From positions 50,001 through 114,000 of the forward strand of contig JAQGDQ010000511.1 of assembly GCA_030141605.1 (NCBI GenBank): a stretch of DNA of 64,000 nt. The letters are read 5' to 3'. Within the stretch, counting starts at the first letter, position 1. Each line of letters starts with the position of its first letter. Source of the stretch: Tubiluchus corallicola (lineage: Eukaryota; Priapulida; Priapulimorpha; Priapulimorphida; Tubiluchidae). Positions 1 to 12,575 of the stretch are shown piece after piece. Below the pieces are notes generated by a model. The model had not been told where the DNA came from, ran no database searches, and worked only from the letters and a program-made list of their open reading frames with translations. The translations under genes and the position numbers were made by a program.

Positions 1-217
1 TAGTGATAATTTAATGTGCCAGAAAATTTTAGTAAGCGATGCCAAATTTACATCGCACATAAGACAGCAATGGTGGAGACTATTATTGTAATTTTCATGT
101 TTAACTAAGTTTGTGTGAGATTTGTTTGTAGTGGTTTTTTGTTTTTATAATGTTGTATGTTGTATATATGTAATTTATATTATGAACTTATGTTTGAAAT
201 AAAGAATTAAATCAAAT

Positions 218-221
<4 letters not shown>
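1..221 (+). repeat. Possible 3' end of a non-LTR retrotransposon
   Basis: AT-rich sequence that ends in an AATAAA-type signal followed by short AAATC repeats, the style of tail seen at other LINE 3' ends in this window. No coding part is visible because the window begins here. The call is an inference from the tail alone. Confidence 0.35.
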
Positions 222-277
<56 letters not shown>

Positions 278-317
278 CCCTCTCTCTCTTTCTCTCTCTT
301 TCTCTCTTCATCTCTCG
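222..317. repeat. (CT)n microsatellite
   Basis: Nearly pure CT dinucleotide run, degrading into CT/TTC-rich sequence at its right end. It starts exactly where the AAATC tail of the preceding element stops, so it may have grown from that tail. Confidence 0.95.
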
Positions 318-1122
318 AACTAAACCTACCCTAAAAGTACACGAAGCATTTATCTCAAAGTTTCCTCCACAGTACAACCTCTATGACTATGAAATGTGGT
401 TAAATTTTCTCTGCACTGTGTCAAATGCGAAAGCCAAATTTACACAAGGCGATGAATCGTCCAAAACCAATTATGGCCGCTGCTGAATTTATTTCCTATC
501 CGCGTGTGAGACAATTACCGAGCGTTTAACTGTCCTTCTAACCGTCTCTTTGCTGTTCCTCTTCGGATCAAGAGGAAGCTCCAATCTGGTTAATGAGAAT
601 GTCCAGTGACGTCACGCTGAACAAACAGCACAGGCGCCACCTCGGGGGAAAACACGGGCAAGTATTAAATGAGTTAATGGGATGAAAGAGCGACGAAAGG
701 CATCATGGGTAAAATCATTTGTTGAAAAAGCTTTTCTGGGATGAATGTATTTGATAACTTATCAGGATAAAGGAAGTGGATCCAGAAGAAGGGGGAACAG
801 CTGATGAACAAAATGGACTCCGCCTTTATTCCGCAAGCTTTTAACCCTTTTCCACTGATTCCACTGAAACTGCCTATTTAAAGCTAAATTTCATGAGAGA
901 AATTTATTACAAATAAACAGCTAATAACAAAAAACTGTCATTTGCGTCAATGTTACAATCACAATAATTATTTTATTATCAATAAAATTTAATTATTGCT
1001 CGGTTAATTTGTACTTAAATGATTTCTTTTTTAAGAATTCTTATTTATGATTATTTGTTTTAAGAAAAAAAACGTGTCCAAAAATGTCTATTTCAATAAT
1101 GACGATAATGATGATGACAGGG
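318..1122. other. No gene seen; isolated CRE palindrome
   Basis: No convincing exon or repeat was found. A perfect cAMP-response-element palindrome TGACGTCA lies at 607-614, in a slightly more GC-rich patch. A single 8-mer is weak evidence of function. Confidence 0.4.
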
Positions 1123-1195
1123 ATGATAGTGATGATGATGACGACGACTACAACAACAACAACCGCAACAACAACAACAAACAACAACAACAACA

Positions 1196-1940
<745 letters not shown>

Positions 1941-1942
<2 letters not shown>

Positions 1943-2645
1943 TTTGAAGTGTCTGTACGATGCCTTTTGTCAGTATTTAAAACGCATCTAGCGTCTTGTT
2001 TATTTTTCACCGAAAATTAAATAAAAACCACATTTTGATTCCGTTTGATGGATTTGACTTGAGGAATGTTCGGCAGGCGGCGGGCGCGGCGCAGAGAAGA
2101 GAGTTGAGTTGTTTTTGCGAGTTGTTTAATAAGAGTTACAACTGATTACGCTTGCTTAAGATTCGATGCTGCGGCACCTCTAATCTTCGCAATCTTTGAC
2201 AATCTACGTCAGGGTAATGGAGCTCAGACTTTGAAATCCGGCTCGCAAATCTCTGTGCAAATACGTGGATAACAATTCTGAGTTTGTGCGCCTGACAGAT
2301 GCATAAATACACCAAGCGGCCGGTGAGCAGTCTACAGTAGGGATAAATGCAGAATAGATATTCAGCAAAGTTTGAGCAAACAGACGCCGAATTCTCTAGA
2401 AATTGTGTCCATCCAAGCGATTGTTGTTTCAAGCCAGGAATCCCAACTTGGCGGGTTTATACACAATTTTCGGGCGGCTTAAGGCCCAGATTTCCAAAAG
2501 CGCTCAGTTGAACAAAAACACGGTAGGTCAATAGCGCACGAACCGAACGCCCGTCTTGGATAAGGAGGTTCCTTTATTTATGTAAAAGAAAAGCCTCCAA
2601 GTTCTAGAAAATACAATTTAATTCTACCATTAACAAATAATATTG
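1941..2645. other. No gene identified; GC-rich spot near 2075-2095
   Basis: A 98-codon open frame lies on the minus strand (2136-2432). It has no recognisable domain, no splice sites were confirmed, and its length is unremarkable. A short GC-rich run near 2075-2095 stands out from the AT-rich surroundings, but no initiator or TATA context could be tied to it. Confidence 0.3.
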
Positions 2646-3187
2646 AACCTAAAAACTGTTGCTTCCCTAATACCCGCCTGCAAAGTGGTAAAATGCCATT
2701 TATTTCAGTGTTTCCAGGGGTTCCTCAAGGAAGAGTTTTGTTGCCATTGTTATTAGAACATTTTGTAAACGACTTCTCTAGCAAAGATAATTTTTGGGGT
2801 CTGGATCGCTGGGATTTCATTTTACATAGTGTCATAATCAAACTGGGTGCAGATATGATAGAAAAGGTCATAGATATGATACGATAGTAGCAAATAAACG
2901 TCATAGCAATTGTACAAAAATGAACAAGAAATCACGCTAAAGAAGAAACAATTGTTCCACTTTCTGACACGCATGTTTAAGCTAACTATTATATACTAAA
3001 AACTGTTGCTTCCCTACTGCCCGCCTGCAAAGTGGGAAAATGCTATTTATTTCAATGTTTCCAGGGGTTCCTCAAGGAAGAGTTTTGTTGCCATTGTTAT
3101 TACAAGGTTTTGTAAACGACTTCTCTAGCAAAGATAATTTTTGGGGTCCACTTTCTGACACGCATGTTTAAGCTAACTAGTATATAC
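2646..3187 (+). mobile_element. Duplicated fragment of a LINE reverse transcriptase
   Basis: Two direct copies, starting near 2650 and 2997, encode the reverse-transcriptase signature PGVPQGRVLLPLL followed by FVNDF. This corresponds to the conserved GxPQGxxLxPLLF...NDL block of non-LTR retrotransposons. The first copy carries about 160 bp not present in the second, between the shared segments ending near 2790 and resuming near 2955. The glycine-serine usually following PQG is changed, and stops lie close by, so this is a dead fragment. Confidence 0.65.
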
Positions 3188-3870
3188 TCATCTGAATACC
3201 GCTTGCTGTTAAGTTACGTTCTAAAAACGACAAAACTCATTAAAGGAGCAATCAAAGCAATTTCTTAATGGCAAACAACAAGAATCGTTCTTTTTGCAAC
3301 TGGCCCAATCAATCATACTCGACAATGAACTGCGCCATATATGGAAGTGAAGAAGTTAATTAACCCCTCTTTTCCGTAATTTGCACAATGGCGTGTTTAC
3401 ACGAGTAAATTAGAACTGGATTACCCGATGATGAACGAGGCTTATTATCATCCTAGCCAGGATTCCCTAGCATATCCAGTTTCGTTTGCCAAGCTTTGTA
3501 AAACTCATTGGATTAATGGGCTTGGTTCAGGGATGAAATTTCTATTTCAGCACTGTGCAAACACAGACTGGAAGCCACGGCTTTTAGAACCGCGTTACCT
3601 ATTAACAGACAGAAGGGCCGCTTTGTGAGCTCGTAGATAAACTCTTACATTAGATGCTTTGTGCTCTGGTTTCCCTGTTCGCCGATCAGTAATCGGGATC
3701 ATTGATCGCGCGTAATTGCCCACGACTAAGTGCTTATGTGTGTAAAGAACTTGGAAAAGGATAAAATCTTTGATTCGAAGCTTTTTGCGGAGATTTATTA
3801 AGAACCACTGGATGAAAACGCACGAGGTCCCGGGAAATAGATAATCAGGGGATGAAATTAAAGAAACAAA
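3188..3870. other. No feature seen
   Basis: Mixed-composition sequence with one short open frame (3428-3628) lacking recognisable motifs. No repeat matching another part of the window was noticed. Confidence 0.3.
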
Positions 3871-3879
3871 ACGTTAAAA

Positions 3880-4335
3880 ATACTGAATTTGAATTGAATT
3901 GTGAATTTATTCCACAGCAACTCAAACATGCATACAAGTTGATATTACTTTGAAAAAAAGTAAATAAACTATGCGAGTTACTGTGAGGATGAGGAAGGAG
4001 CATTGAGCTTTCGAGTCCTCCTCCAGATAAGTGAGACAATTGACAATTAACATTACATTTTCATCAGTTATAACGTACATTAGAACTAAATAAGTTTTGT
4101 TAGTAACTTAAGATCAGGATGAGTAAAATTGTAAGTTAATTATACCGTTGTAGTAGGTAATTCTTTGATGCTTTTTTAAATTGATAAAAATTAAGAGTTT
4201 TCATTTCACGCGGAATTGATGACCATATTTTAATAGCATTATATTTAGATGACTGTTTCATTATATTTGTTTTTGGAAGAGGGAGTACATAGTTTCCGAC
4301 TGAATATCTTGTGTAATGATCATGTTGATTTGAAA
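3880..4335 (-). mobile_element. 3' end of a LINE, C-terminus of reverse transcriptase
   Basis: The minus strand reads AIKIWSSIPREMK followed by an FKKALKNYLL motif, the extreme C-terminus typical of CR1/Jockey-like ORF2 proteins (usually W-N-S-L-P followed by an amphipathic FK..LK..L helix). Short TTGAATTGAATTG-like repeats near 3890-3905 would be its 3' tail. Stops after the helix and the absence of upstream RT indicate a 5'-truncated copy. Confidence 0.6.
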
Positions 4336-7146
4336 CTGGTCTAAAGTATGACTGAAAAGCTAATAAAGTATGACTGAAAGAAACACTATCAAATGTTTTT
4401 ATTTGCTACGAGTTACTCTCCCACAAGCGTTCACACTAGACAGTAACTCAACTCACAGCAACTGTCGGAAACTTTGCAATTTCTTGTCGACAATAACTCC
4501 CAAAATTGTTCACACTTGAGAGTTTGCTGTTAGAGAGAAAACTCTCAACAGAAAACTCGTTAGTCTGAACGCTCCACCAATTGGCGTGTAACACAATGTC
4601 AATCATTTTCGTTGACTGCCCAATCAGCGTGCAAGTTATTTCACACCCCTGCAGAGCTTACTTAACGCAGGTACTTTCGGGACATTTAGCTACAGCTGCG
4701 TCTAACACCGTTATGAAAAATGCTCAACTTTTCATTAGTTAGCGGGAGAAATATTGGCCTGGTTCTAGATTTTGTTATTGTCAATTGAAATTGCAAGTGA
4801 ATTAGTGGAAATATATAGTCTAGTTTCGTTTATAGGAAGAAATGCACAACGCTTACGTCTATGAGTTGCTGATTAAACCATTTTGTAATCAAGAAAATAC
4901 GCAGTTTAGTTTAGTTTATGGCTTTGCAAGTTAGATAAAAACAACTATTTGATTAACTTTAAATAAGGACAAAACAAAATGTTTTCTTTTCTGGCCAGTT
5001 TTTAAAAACCTCATCGTCACAGTCAAAGCCAATTCAAATGTGTTCAAAACTTATACATTTTTGTAAGCTAACTCTAAGCTATTTTTCTGGTTATAATCAT
5101 GGTTAAAAGATGCCATTGGGACTTATGTAACGCGGGCATTCAATATAAGGGTCGTTTATGGAATGGAAAAATCAAATTTATTCCATTTCCGTAGCCTGAC
5201 AAACGGAAACATACGAAAACTGAATAAATCTTGCAGAAGAGTACATGAGTTAATTTAGAAAAAATACATCGCATGAATGATGTTCGTATGTTTAAAAGCA
5301 AAAGAGACTTAATATTTTTGTTGCTCATTTATTGTAAAGCAAAGCTAACTGGCTTAGTTTCTTTATTATACTCATGTCTCTGTATTTTGTAGCGCTTTGA
5401 AACTTCATTCTGTTTAAATTGAAAAGTCATTTTTTGGCAACTTGGAGCGTTAATTTCGTGTTAAAATAGCTGCTGCTCTGCAAATTTGTGTTTATGAAAA
5501 AGAGCAATCAGTTTATGTGCTGATTTGACATTAGTTGTGACTGTCATGTTGTTTAGTTTAGTTGAGACAGTTATTGTCCAGAGTGAGCTGTTGTTCCGAA
5601 TGCTGCTTACGTTACAGCGGGGGCAGAGCGATAGACCAGTATGTTTGACGTCAATTGCTGCTGAGAGAACATTGGTTTCTTTTACTTTTTTCTTTTCCCT
5701 TTTTGTTCCACAATTTTACTTTCCCTCCGTGTGTTACTAGTAACAATTGATGCGTCTTAATTTACAAGACAATTTATGTGAGAGAAAAGAGATTGCTGTT
5801 GTAAAGTAATACCTCTGACCACATTTGATATCAGGTGTGTTACGTTTTGATGTCACCTGCACAAAAGCCTCACGAAAACATCACCGAACAATCATCCACA
5901 TTACACCTGATCCAGGAAAGAGGAGGTTTAGCTGATTTAATTAGAGAAGCCATGTTGCACCACTTAGGATAGTTAAAGCTTTATTTACCTGGATTTTGTT
6001 GAATCTGCAGGTGAGAATATGAGCTGCTTGGCGCTTCAGAAGAAAGGATTATAATGATCTGCATTTGATGGTCATCTCTCTGCCTGTTGTAATTATATCT
6101 GAATAGAGCGCTAATATGGCTAATCTTATAAACTGCGTGTCGTTTCAACAAGTTTTATTTCCAATGATCTTCACTCTTTGAGAAATCCACCGAATTTTCC
6201 TCCGAATTGATTGATAATCTTTATTTTCGTTTTCGCTGTAAGTTTTTTTCTTTTCCAATGTCTCCCTCTTCGCTTCTTCTTGTTTTTCGCATTTTCTTTT
6301 TCTTCTATCAATGCGTTTTAAAAAATGAAGAAATTTGTGAGTCAAGGAATTCATTCTCGTTGTCGTCACGGCGTCACCGTCATCAGCACGTGCAGGACAC
6401 ACGGCCATCTTTTTCAACATCTTTTTCTTCTTTGTTTTCGTCGTTACCATGACGACCCGGTTTCCCTTAGCAATTTTGCTTTTACTTGCAAACAATTACA
6501 AAAATTTATGTTGATCATAAATTGCAGTTACATGCGCAAAAATAGTTAAAATAGCTGATGAAAATCAATGCGCAAATTATCTGATTAACATTACATTGTA
6601 ACTGTTATCTACAATTTAACGTTGTTGCTGTTTTTCAAATGCCTTGTACTTACATTACGGCAACCCATGATTATTTATAATAATTTATGAATTTGTTATG
6701 CTAAAGTAATTCAACTATTTCGCAATTTGATTCAATTTTGAATTGTCATTATGGCTAGGTTATCAATAAAGATATTGCTACCCGTGGCCATCTCGTCACA
6801 CTGTCTATAACTACTCAATTGCGTATTATAATATAAGATACAACCCTATGTTGTTTCAACCTCGCTATTTGACAGGACTGTGTTAATGAAAGAGCATGTC
6901 AAACCTCTCTAGACAGACCACGCTGAATAGCAAACACCAACAAACTCTAATTAGTCATAAACACTAATTGTATTAATTTCCAGAACATCAGACAAAAAGC
7001 AAGCAGACTGACACACCGAACTCCGTCTCACTCTCTCTTGGCAAGAACAGAAATCTTCTTCCTACTTACAAGAGCATATCTGTGGACAACGCCCACGCTA
7101 CACTATGCTTAGATCGTGGGCATCGTATAAAATTCTGTAAATCCAC
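4336..7146. other. 2.8 kb with no supported gene
   Basis: Several open frames of 60-116 codons occur (for example 5525-5740, and 6145-6495 on the minus strand). They are low in complexity, overlap on opposite strands, and show no domain, signal peptide or convincing splice context. No repeat with a partner elsewhere in the window was recognised. Confidence 0.3.
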
Positions 7147-7312
7147 AAAATAAAGGGACCAGTAAAAATCATCCTTGACGAACACCATTTTTTCATAATC
7201 AACTGCGTTTGAGTTCCTTATACAATGCTACAAAATAAAGGGCTATAAAAGTAATCCTTGACGAACGCCATTTTTAATAACGAATTGCCTTTGAGTTCCT
7301 TGTACAATACGT
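7147..7312. repeat. Two-copy direct duplication, about 85 bp
   Basis: The segment starting AAAATAAAGGG at 7147 recurs at 7232. Both copies contain CCTTGACGAACRCCATTTTT and TTTGAGTTCCTT. Divergence between copies is moderate. Confidence 0.7.
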
Positions 7313-8066
7313 TTGGCTGTTCAGAAAACAATTGTTAATTAATTTGGTTATCAGATTTAAATCAGGTAAATTCTGTTCAACATCTTTTCAAAGCTGCTAC
7401 ATTTGACATGGCTTCTTCCACCAGAACTGTAGCTTTCCTATAATAAAATACGAGAGCACTAACAGAAACTGTAGTTGTGATTATTGGTGGCTTTATTCGA
7501 TTTAACTTTTTTTACGAATTAAGGCGACATCGACATTAACAGTCACCGAAGCGCTTATTAATCATTTCACAAATTATTATTTCTTTTTAAATCTTATTAT
7601 TTTTATTAAAAATTAAGAAATCTAACATTGATCAGGCGAATGGCACCTTCCATCTTTTATTTGTTTTTTTTGTATAATTTTGTGTTTAATATGCTAAATG
7701 TTGAATCAATACAGAATAAGAAAGTGGCGCAACAATGGTAATCAGGCCCGTATCTCTCAATCTTAGCTGCTTTTTTACTTTTTCTGATCAACATCAATTG
7801 TGCTTTCAACACAAATTGTTACTTCCATATTATTAAGAATTTTCTATCTAGAAATTTTTACGATTATGCATTCACAACCTCATTGAGAATTAAAACTGCA
7901 ATGTTTCCCTTACAGATGTATCATTTACGTAAATAGCTTCTTTCTTCTCTTTAATCAACTTTCTCATTAATCATTCTTAACTCGTAAATTATAATTTTAT
8001 CTATGTAACTTGTTTTATTTTGTATTTTTTAAATATTGAATTTTATAGCTTGAGTATTGAATTGTA
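7313..8066. other. No feature seen
   Basis: AT-rich sequence without a coding signal. It leads directly into the TATG microsatellite. Confidence 0.3.
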
Positions 8067-8132
8067 TGTATCTATGTATGTGTGTGTGTATGTATGTATG
8101 TATGTATGTATGTATGTATGTATGTATGTATG

Positions 8133-8163
<31 letters not shown>

Positions 8164-8586
8164 GTATGTATGTATGTATGTATGTATGTATGTATGTATG
8201 TATGTATGTATGTATGTATGTATGTATGTATGTATGTATGTATGTATGTATGTATGTATGTATGTATGTATGTATGTATGTATGTATGTATGTATGTATG
8301 TATGTATGTATGTATGTATGTATGTATGTATGTATGTATGTATGTATGTATGTATGTATGTATGTATGTATGTATGTATGTATGTATGTATGTATGTATG
8401 TATGTATGTATGTATGTATGTATGTATGTATGTATGTATGTATGTATGTATGTATGTATGTATCTATGTATGTATGTATGTATGTATGTATGTATGTATG
8501 TATGTATGTATGTATGTATGTATGTATGTATGTATGTATGTATGTATGTATGTATGTATGTATGTATGTATGTATGTATGTATGTC
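8067..8586. repeat. (TATG)n microsatellite, about 520 bp
   Basis: Near-perfect tetranucleotide array with only a few interruptions (for example TAAG at 8161 and TATC at 8461). All frames are open and give periodic MYVC or TYIH peptides that should not be taken as genes. Confidence 0.97.
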
Positions 8587-9520
8587 TACTAGCTGAAATA
8601 GAAGAATAAATAAAAATAAAAACAGATTTGTTGCGGTTATTGTTGTCGTCGTTTCTGTTGTTGCTGTTGCTGTTGCCGTTAAGGCATGTGGTAGGCCTAT
8701 TTATTTGTTGCATTTGCTACGTTTTGTATATATAAACGTTACTTGTTATAAACAATATCAATTTGTTGCTAAAACGATTCATGTAATTTGATTCTCATGA
8801 TCTGATTCTCATCAGCTGTGATTTGTTCAGATTGTACCTTAGACAGCATTTTCATGTTCCGTTTGGTCCCTTTAAATCTCGTAATTTAACAAATAAAAAG
8901 TATTAACGGTGACAAAATGCTTACTTGACGAACACCTTTCTCTTACACAGATTCTGCACATTTTCTGCTATATCTTCTTGTTTAATTTCAAGTACCTACA
9001 GTAACTGCGAGCGTTGTTTCTTTGATCTGTGATGCTTAGTCTGGTACTGAAACAGTGTCTTTACCTACGATGGATTAATACAAATAACGTGATGTCGCGA
9101 TGACAACAAAACATCTATCCAAAACAAATATTATTTCAGTGCGCAGGGCGGCGTCACTCTGCCTCGCGTATGTTCTATTATCACTAGTAAAAAGTGGTCT
9201 TACAAAGATCATGCATATTATTAGATTTTGTTCTGCAGTAAAGCCACTATTAGTCTGCTAAAAATTTTGCATAGAAACTGCAGCTACATTGCACTAATTA
9301 CATGCCGCATCAAAACATTTTAATGATAAAGAAGGTACGCGGCTGAAATGCTGAATTATTCGAATCTATAATTTTATGTTCGAATCGAATTCGAAGTAAA
9401 AAACTCGTTCGAACTCAAATGTTCGATGAAACTAAAATTACAGTAGCCAGTAATAAGAGGAAAAACATGTGCAAAAGAGGCAGAATAGCGAAGATTAATT
9501 GGGAAAGGATGAAGGAATCG
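8587..9520. other. No gene seen; short TTG/TCG repeat tract
   Basis: A small trinucleotide-rich patch (GTTGTCG/GCTGTT) lies near 8632-8680. Near 9370-9430 there are several overlapping TTCGAA palindromes. Nothing else was recognised. Confidence 0.3.
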
Positions 9521-9523
9521 TCA

Positions 9524-9650
9524 TCAATGAATCACACGTCCAGGGACATGATTCTGCTCACCTCCCTATGCCAAGACTCCCTACACACTGCAATGCCCCA
9601 AGTGGATTTATTTCTAAGGATCAATGCTGAAGTGTTTAAGCAAAATCTAA
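9524..9650. repeat. Dispersed repeat, copy 1 (partner at 26484-26600)
   Basis: About 120 bp is strongly similar, in the same orientation, to 26484-26600. Both begin with CAATGAATCACACGTCCAG and end with GGATCAATGCTGAAGTGTTT. Family unknown; a short interspersed element or the end of a larger transposon is possible. Confidence 0.75.
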
Positions 9651-9654
9651 GCAT

Positions 9655-10305
9655 CTTAACATTTGTCCTCCTGCAGGTTTTTTAGCTGGTTCTATGGCTT
9701 GTTGAAGAGCTATCTTCACTGGAATATCATCAGGTAGTCTAAGCATGTGTACAATCCATCTTAAACGGCGTCTTTTTATTTTTTTTTTGTCCAAGGTTCT
9801 TCTTTTATTTTTTTCATATAGATCTTTGTTTGAAATTTTCTTTGGCTATCTAATACCCAAAATGTTTCTGTAATTTTGCCTTTGAAATGCATCGATTTAA
9901 GCTTTATGATTTGCTTTTAATGTCCAGAGCTCAGAGTTATACAGAAATACAGTTTCAACTAAGGCTTAGAATATTCTAATTTTCGTTTCCAAAGAAATTT
10001 TCGTATTTTCAAAAACTTTTGTGAGTTTTGAGTAAGCTGATAATGCCATTATCTTCCGTCTTGATATGTCGTCCTCTGTTGCCAGCAGACTACCGAGATG
10101 CTTGCATCTTTGCCATGATTCATCACCATGGCGTGTTACATGAAACTCTTCAGTTTTTTTTTTTTTTTACAACGAGATCCATTCTGTTCAGTTTCTCCTC
10201 TATTGAGTTTTTTATTTCATCTACTTCTTCTTTGTTTCTTGTAATCCATGCCACATCATCAGCATACGGACGGAATGATAGTGGACGATTAATGATACTC
10301 AGATA
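9655..10305 (-). mobile_element. LINE reverse-transcriptase fragment, degenerate
   Basis: Reading the minus strand from 10270 downward gives YADDVAWI, the catalytic YxDD box of a reverse transcriptase. It is followed across frameshifts by segments such as HLGSLL, KALSAYSKL-like sequence, NSELWTLKAN and RRRLRWI-HMLRLPDD. The order and the R-W-x-GH-x-x-R-type C-terminus match the RT and post-RT region of RTE/Jockey-like non-LTR retrotransposons. Several frameshifts and a long T run (10147-10158) show that it is inactive. It lies downstream of the EGF exons on the same strand and is not part of that gene. Confidence 0.8.
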
Positions 10306-10440
10306 AACAAGTATAATGCTGTAATATTTCTCTCAAAATAATTGTCTAATGAAACAATGTTAAAATTTTCATTTTTTTAAGTGAATTTGTTGCCATTGGC
10401 TAGGTCAATAATGTTTGTAAATCAACCTCCCCCAACAATA

Positions 10441-10559
10441 GCAACCTTATAATTTAATTATCAGAAATGCGTTTGCAGTACTAATTGTGTTAAAATGTAT
10501 ACATTTTATCGAATTTGAAAATGGGGTGGTATTTGAAAAATCATCCTGTCTTTCTTTAA
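10441..10559 (+). mobile_element. 3' fragment of TTAA-flanked MITE family 2
   Basis: This matches the right ends of the complete copies at 44582-45194 and 52667-53244, including AATTATCAGAAATGCGTTTG, TTGTGTTAAAATGTATAC and the terminal ATCATCCTGTCTTTCTTTAA. Only the last 120 bp or so is present. Confidence 0.75.
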
Positions 10560-10902
10560 ATTTCATTTTTTATCTTTCAGCTAATTAGCAGTCCTAAACA
10601 TTTTTGCATCATAATGATTTACAAGGTAGTTTCATGATAGGTACTAAAGGAAAAAAACGGAAAAAAGGGAAAAAGGAAAAGGAAAACCAGTCTGAAATAT
10701 TTATTGAAACAGTTTGAAACATTTAAAGGATGGCTTTAAAGTAAAATATAATATATATGTATATATATATATGTGCGCGTCTAATTTAGTCCTCACAATT
10801 TCAAAACTTTTCCACTTTAATACATATTGATATGATAAAAAAATGCCTTTATAATTTTAAACTATATATTATGCTCATTATGCTTTATGTTAATGAACTT
10901 AC

Positions 10903-11019
10903 TATCCTGGCAAAGCCGGCCAACATATCCATCCGGACATTTACAGGCAAACCCACTTGTGCCCGGCAGACATTCTCCTCCATTTTGACAAGGATTATTC
11001 CTACAAGGCCTTGGTGATT
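10903..11019 (-). CDS. Secreted somatomedin-B/EGF protein, exon 3 (EGF domain 2)
   Basis: A 117-nt internal exon between a TTTTCAG acceptor and a GTAAGT donor, with phase 1 at both ends. It codes for residues 110-147 of the spliced product (residue 109 is split across the junction). The six EGF cysteines are C114, C119, C125, C134, C136 and C145, with the C-x4-C-x5-C-x8-C-x-C-x8-C spacing of EGF-like modules and the NGGEC and CPDGYVG core motifs. It has exactly the same length and phase as the exon at 12459-12575, as expected of duplicated EGF exons. No further exon was found toward coordinate 1, so the gene is 3'-incomplete here: either it runs off the window or later exons were missed. An extracellular binding role is inferred from the family. 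Confidence 0.85.
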
Positions 11020-11135
11020 CTGAAAATAAAACAGGCCTATTAATAATCGAAACAAAAGGTAAAATATATTGTATACTAGTGTATGGTACATAACTGTGTA
11101 CTGTACAAATTTAAATTTACCGTATGTAAATCACT

Positions 11136-11672
11136 TAGCGAGTTAGGACGGGATTCATTAAACAAAATGTTGTCTCAGCTGCATGCCTAATTTTACGACA
11201 CCTACGGAGCTGTCGTAACTGGTTGAATAGTGTTGTTTTTACTGCACATCAAAAAATCATATAGGTCTATATTCTGGAAATATTGCAATTACGAGAGTTA
11301 TTAATCGTTAATATTTATCTTCTCTTTTCTTTTCTCTTCTTCTCAAGCGTTCGAACCCTGTCTGTAGTTGCTCATTAATTCAGGTTTATTAAAATGTTAC
11401 ATGTTACAGTGCTCGCGACTTGCTAAAGCTAGCACCGCCCAGTGTGTCTCAACTTAAGACAAAATTTTTGATCAAATTCAAGCAGCAGACTTAAGTGAAC
11501 CCTAAGACACTTTTAAGAATTCCAACTAACAGCAAAATTACGAAAATTAGCAAGATGGACTGAAGTGCACAGTAAGACATGAATACGGTTTACGACGCTG
11601 TCTTAGATGTGTCGTAAGACAATGCAATTAAGTGCATAAATTTATGACGCGTACACGAATCTGGCCCATGGC
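11136..11672. mobile_element. Possible MITE in intron 2 of the EGF gene
   Basis: The left edge GGACGGGATTC and the reverse complement of the right edge GGGCCAGATTCG form a weak inverted repeat. The interior has many TAAGACA and TCGTAA motifs in both orientations. No convincing target duplication was found, so the class is unknown and the boundaries are approximate. Confidence 0.35.
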
Positions 11673-12458
11673 TAGTTAAAAGGTCGAGAACCAGCAGATT
11701 TTAATTCACACTTATTTTCCCCTGCACATATCATTTATAGTCATAACGTTACTAGCTGGTCATGTAACTGGGTAAGTGGTAATATTCGCTGTCACATCAT
11801 TGCACGAGCACTGCATCATAACTACCGTAGCATCATTATAGCCAACGCTATATACGTGTACTACAGTAATTCATTTTAAATTATGGAAAAGAAAGAGCAG
11901 TTTCTTCCTCTGTAAAAAAGAAATTCTGCGACTTGGCGTCTACATAGAAATCAAGTTCTGATAACTGAAAAGGTTAAAGCAAGCAAATAAATACCAGCAG
12001 TAAGCACAACTTCTGTTGAATTTTGAGATTCTTACGCCAAAATACACAGCAAGATGCGAAATCTTCTGAGATAAAAAACTTATAATTTATAAAACTGTCG
12101 CTTGGCGCTGCGCTTGTATCCACGGGCAGTTCGTTGCAAAGCAAAAGTGGGGCGACTTCTGGAGAATACAGTAGTGACATGCAGACACTTTAGACATAGA
12201 CCTTTATTTTCAACACTGATATTACAAATATTCCCTTTCGCGAAGTACTCCAATCTACTCATGGAGGTGGAGTTGAGATGAGGAAAGACTGCCAGTAGCT
12301 CATTTGATTCAGAACCTTATAAATTAGTACTTAGACAATAACCATAATTTTCCTAATGAGTTCTGGTTAACAAACTCAACCATCAGGTTGTATGGTTTGC
12401 CTAAAAATCTTTCAATTCTGGACTAATTGCCAATGTTTTAGTGAATCACTAGACTTAC

Positions 12459-12575
12459 CAGTTTCACAGTGAGTACCCTCATATCCAACAGGACACTCGC
12501 ATTCATAATTGAATTGCCTATTTATGCATAAGCCATCATTTTCACAGGGTTCTTGCAGACAAGGAGGTCCAGCAG
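12459..12575 (-). CDS. Secreted somatomedin-B/EGF protein, exon 2 (EGF domain 1)
   Basis: A 117-nt exon bounded by a TTTTTTCAG acceptor and a GTAAGT donor, phase 1 at both ends, coding for residues 71-108 (residue 70 is split). The six cysteines C75, C80, C86, C95, C97 and C106 have standard EGF spacing, with ENDGLC and CPVGYEG motifs. The calcium-binding EGF signature (D-x-N/D...E before the first cysteine) is absent, so this is a plain EGF module. Joining to exon 1 at 14074 keeps frame and phase. A short plus-strand open frame overlapping it at 12509-12724 is a shadow. Confidence 0.87.

Noticed and set aside
8057-8713. Open frames of 140-213 codons with MYVC or TYIH periodicity
   Set aside because: Artefact of the (TATG)n array; four nucleotides against three give a 12-nt peptide period.
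11136-11672. Considered as a definite Harbinger MITE
   Set aside because: Terminal similarity is weak and no target duplication is present; kept only as a low-confidence feature.
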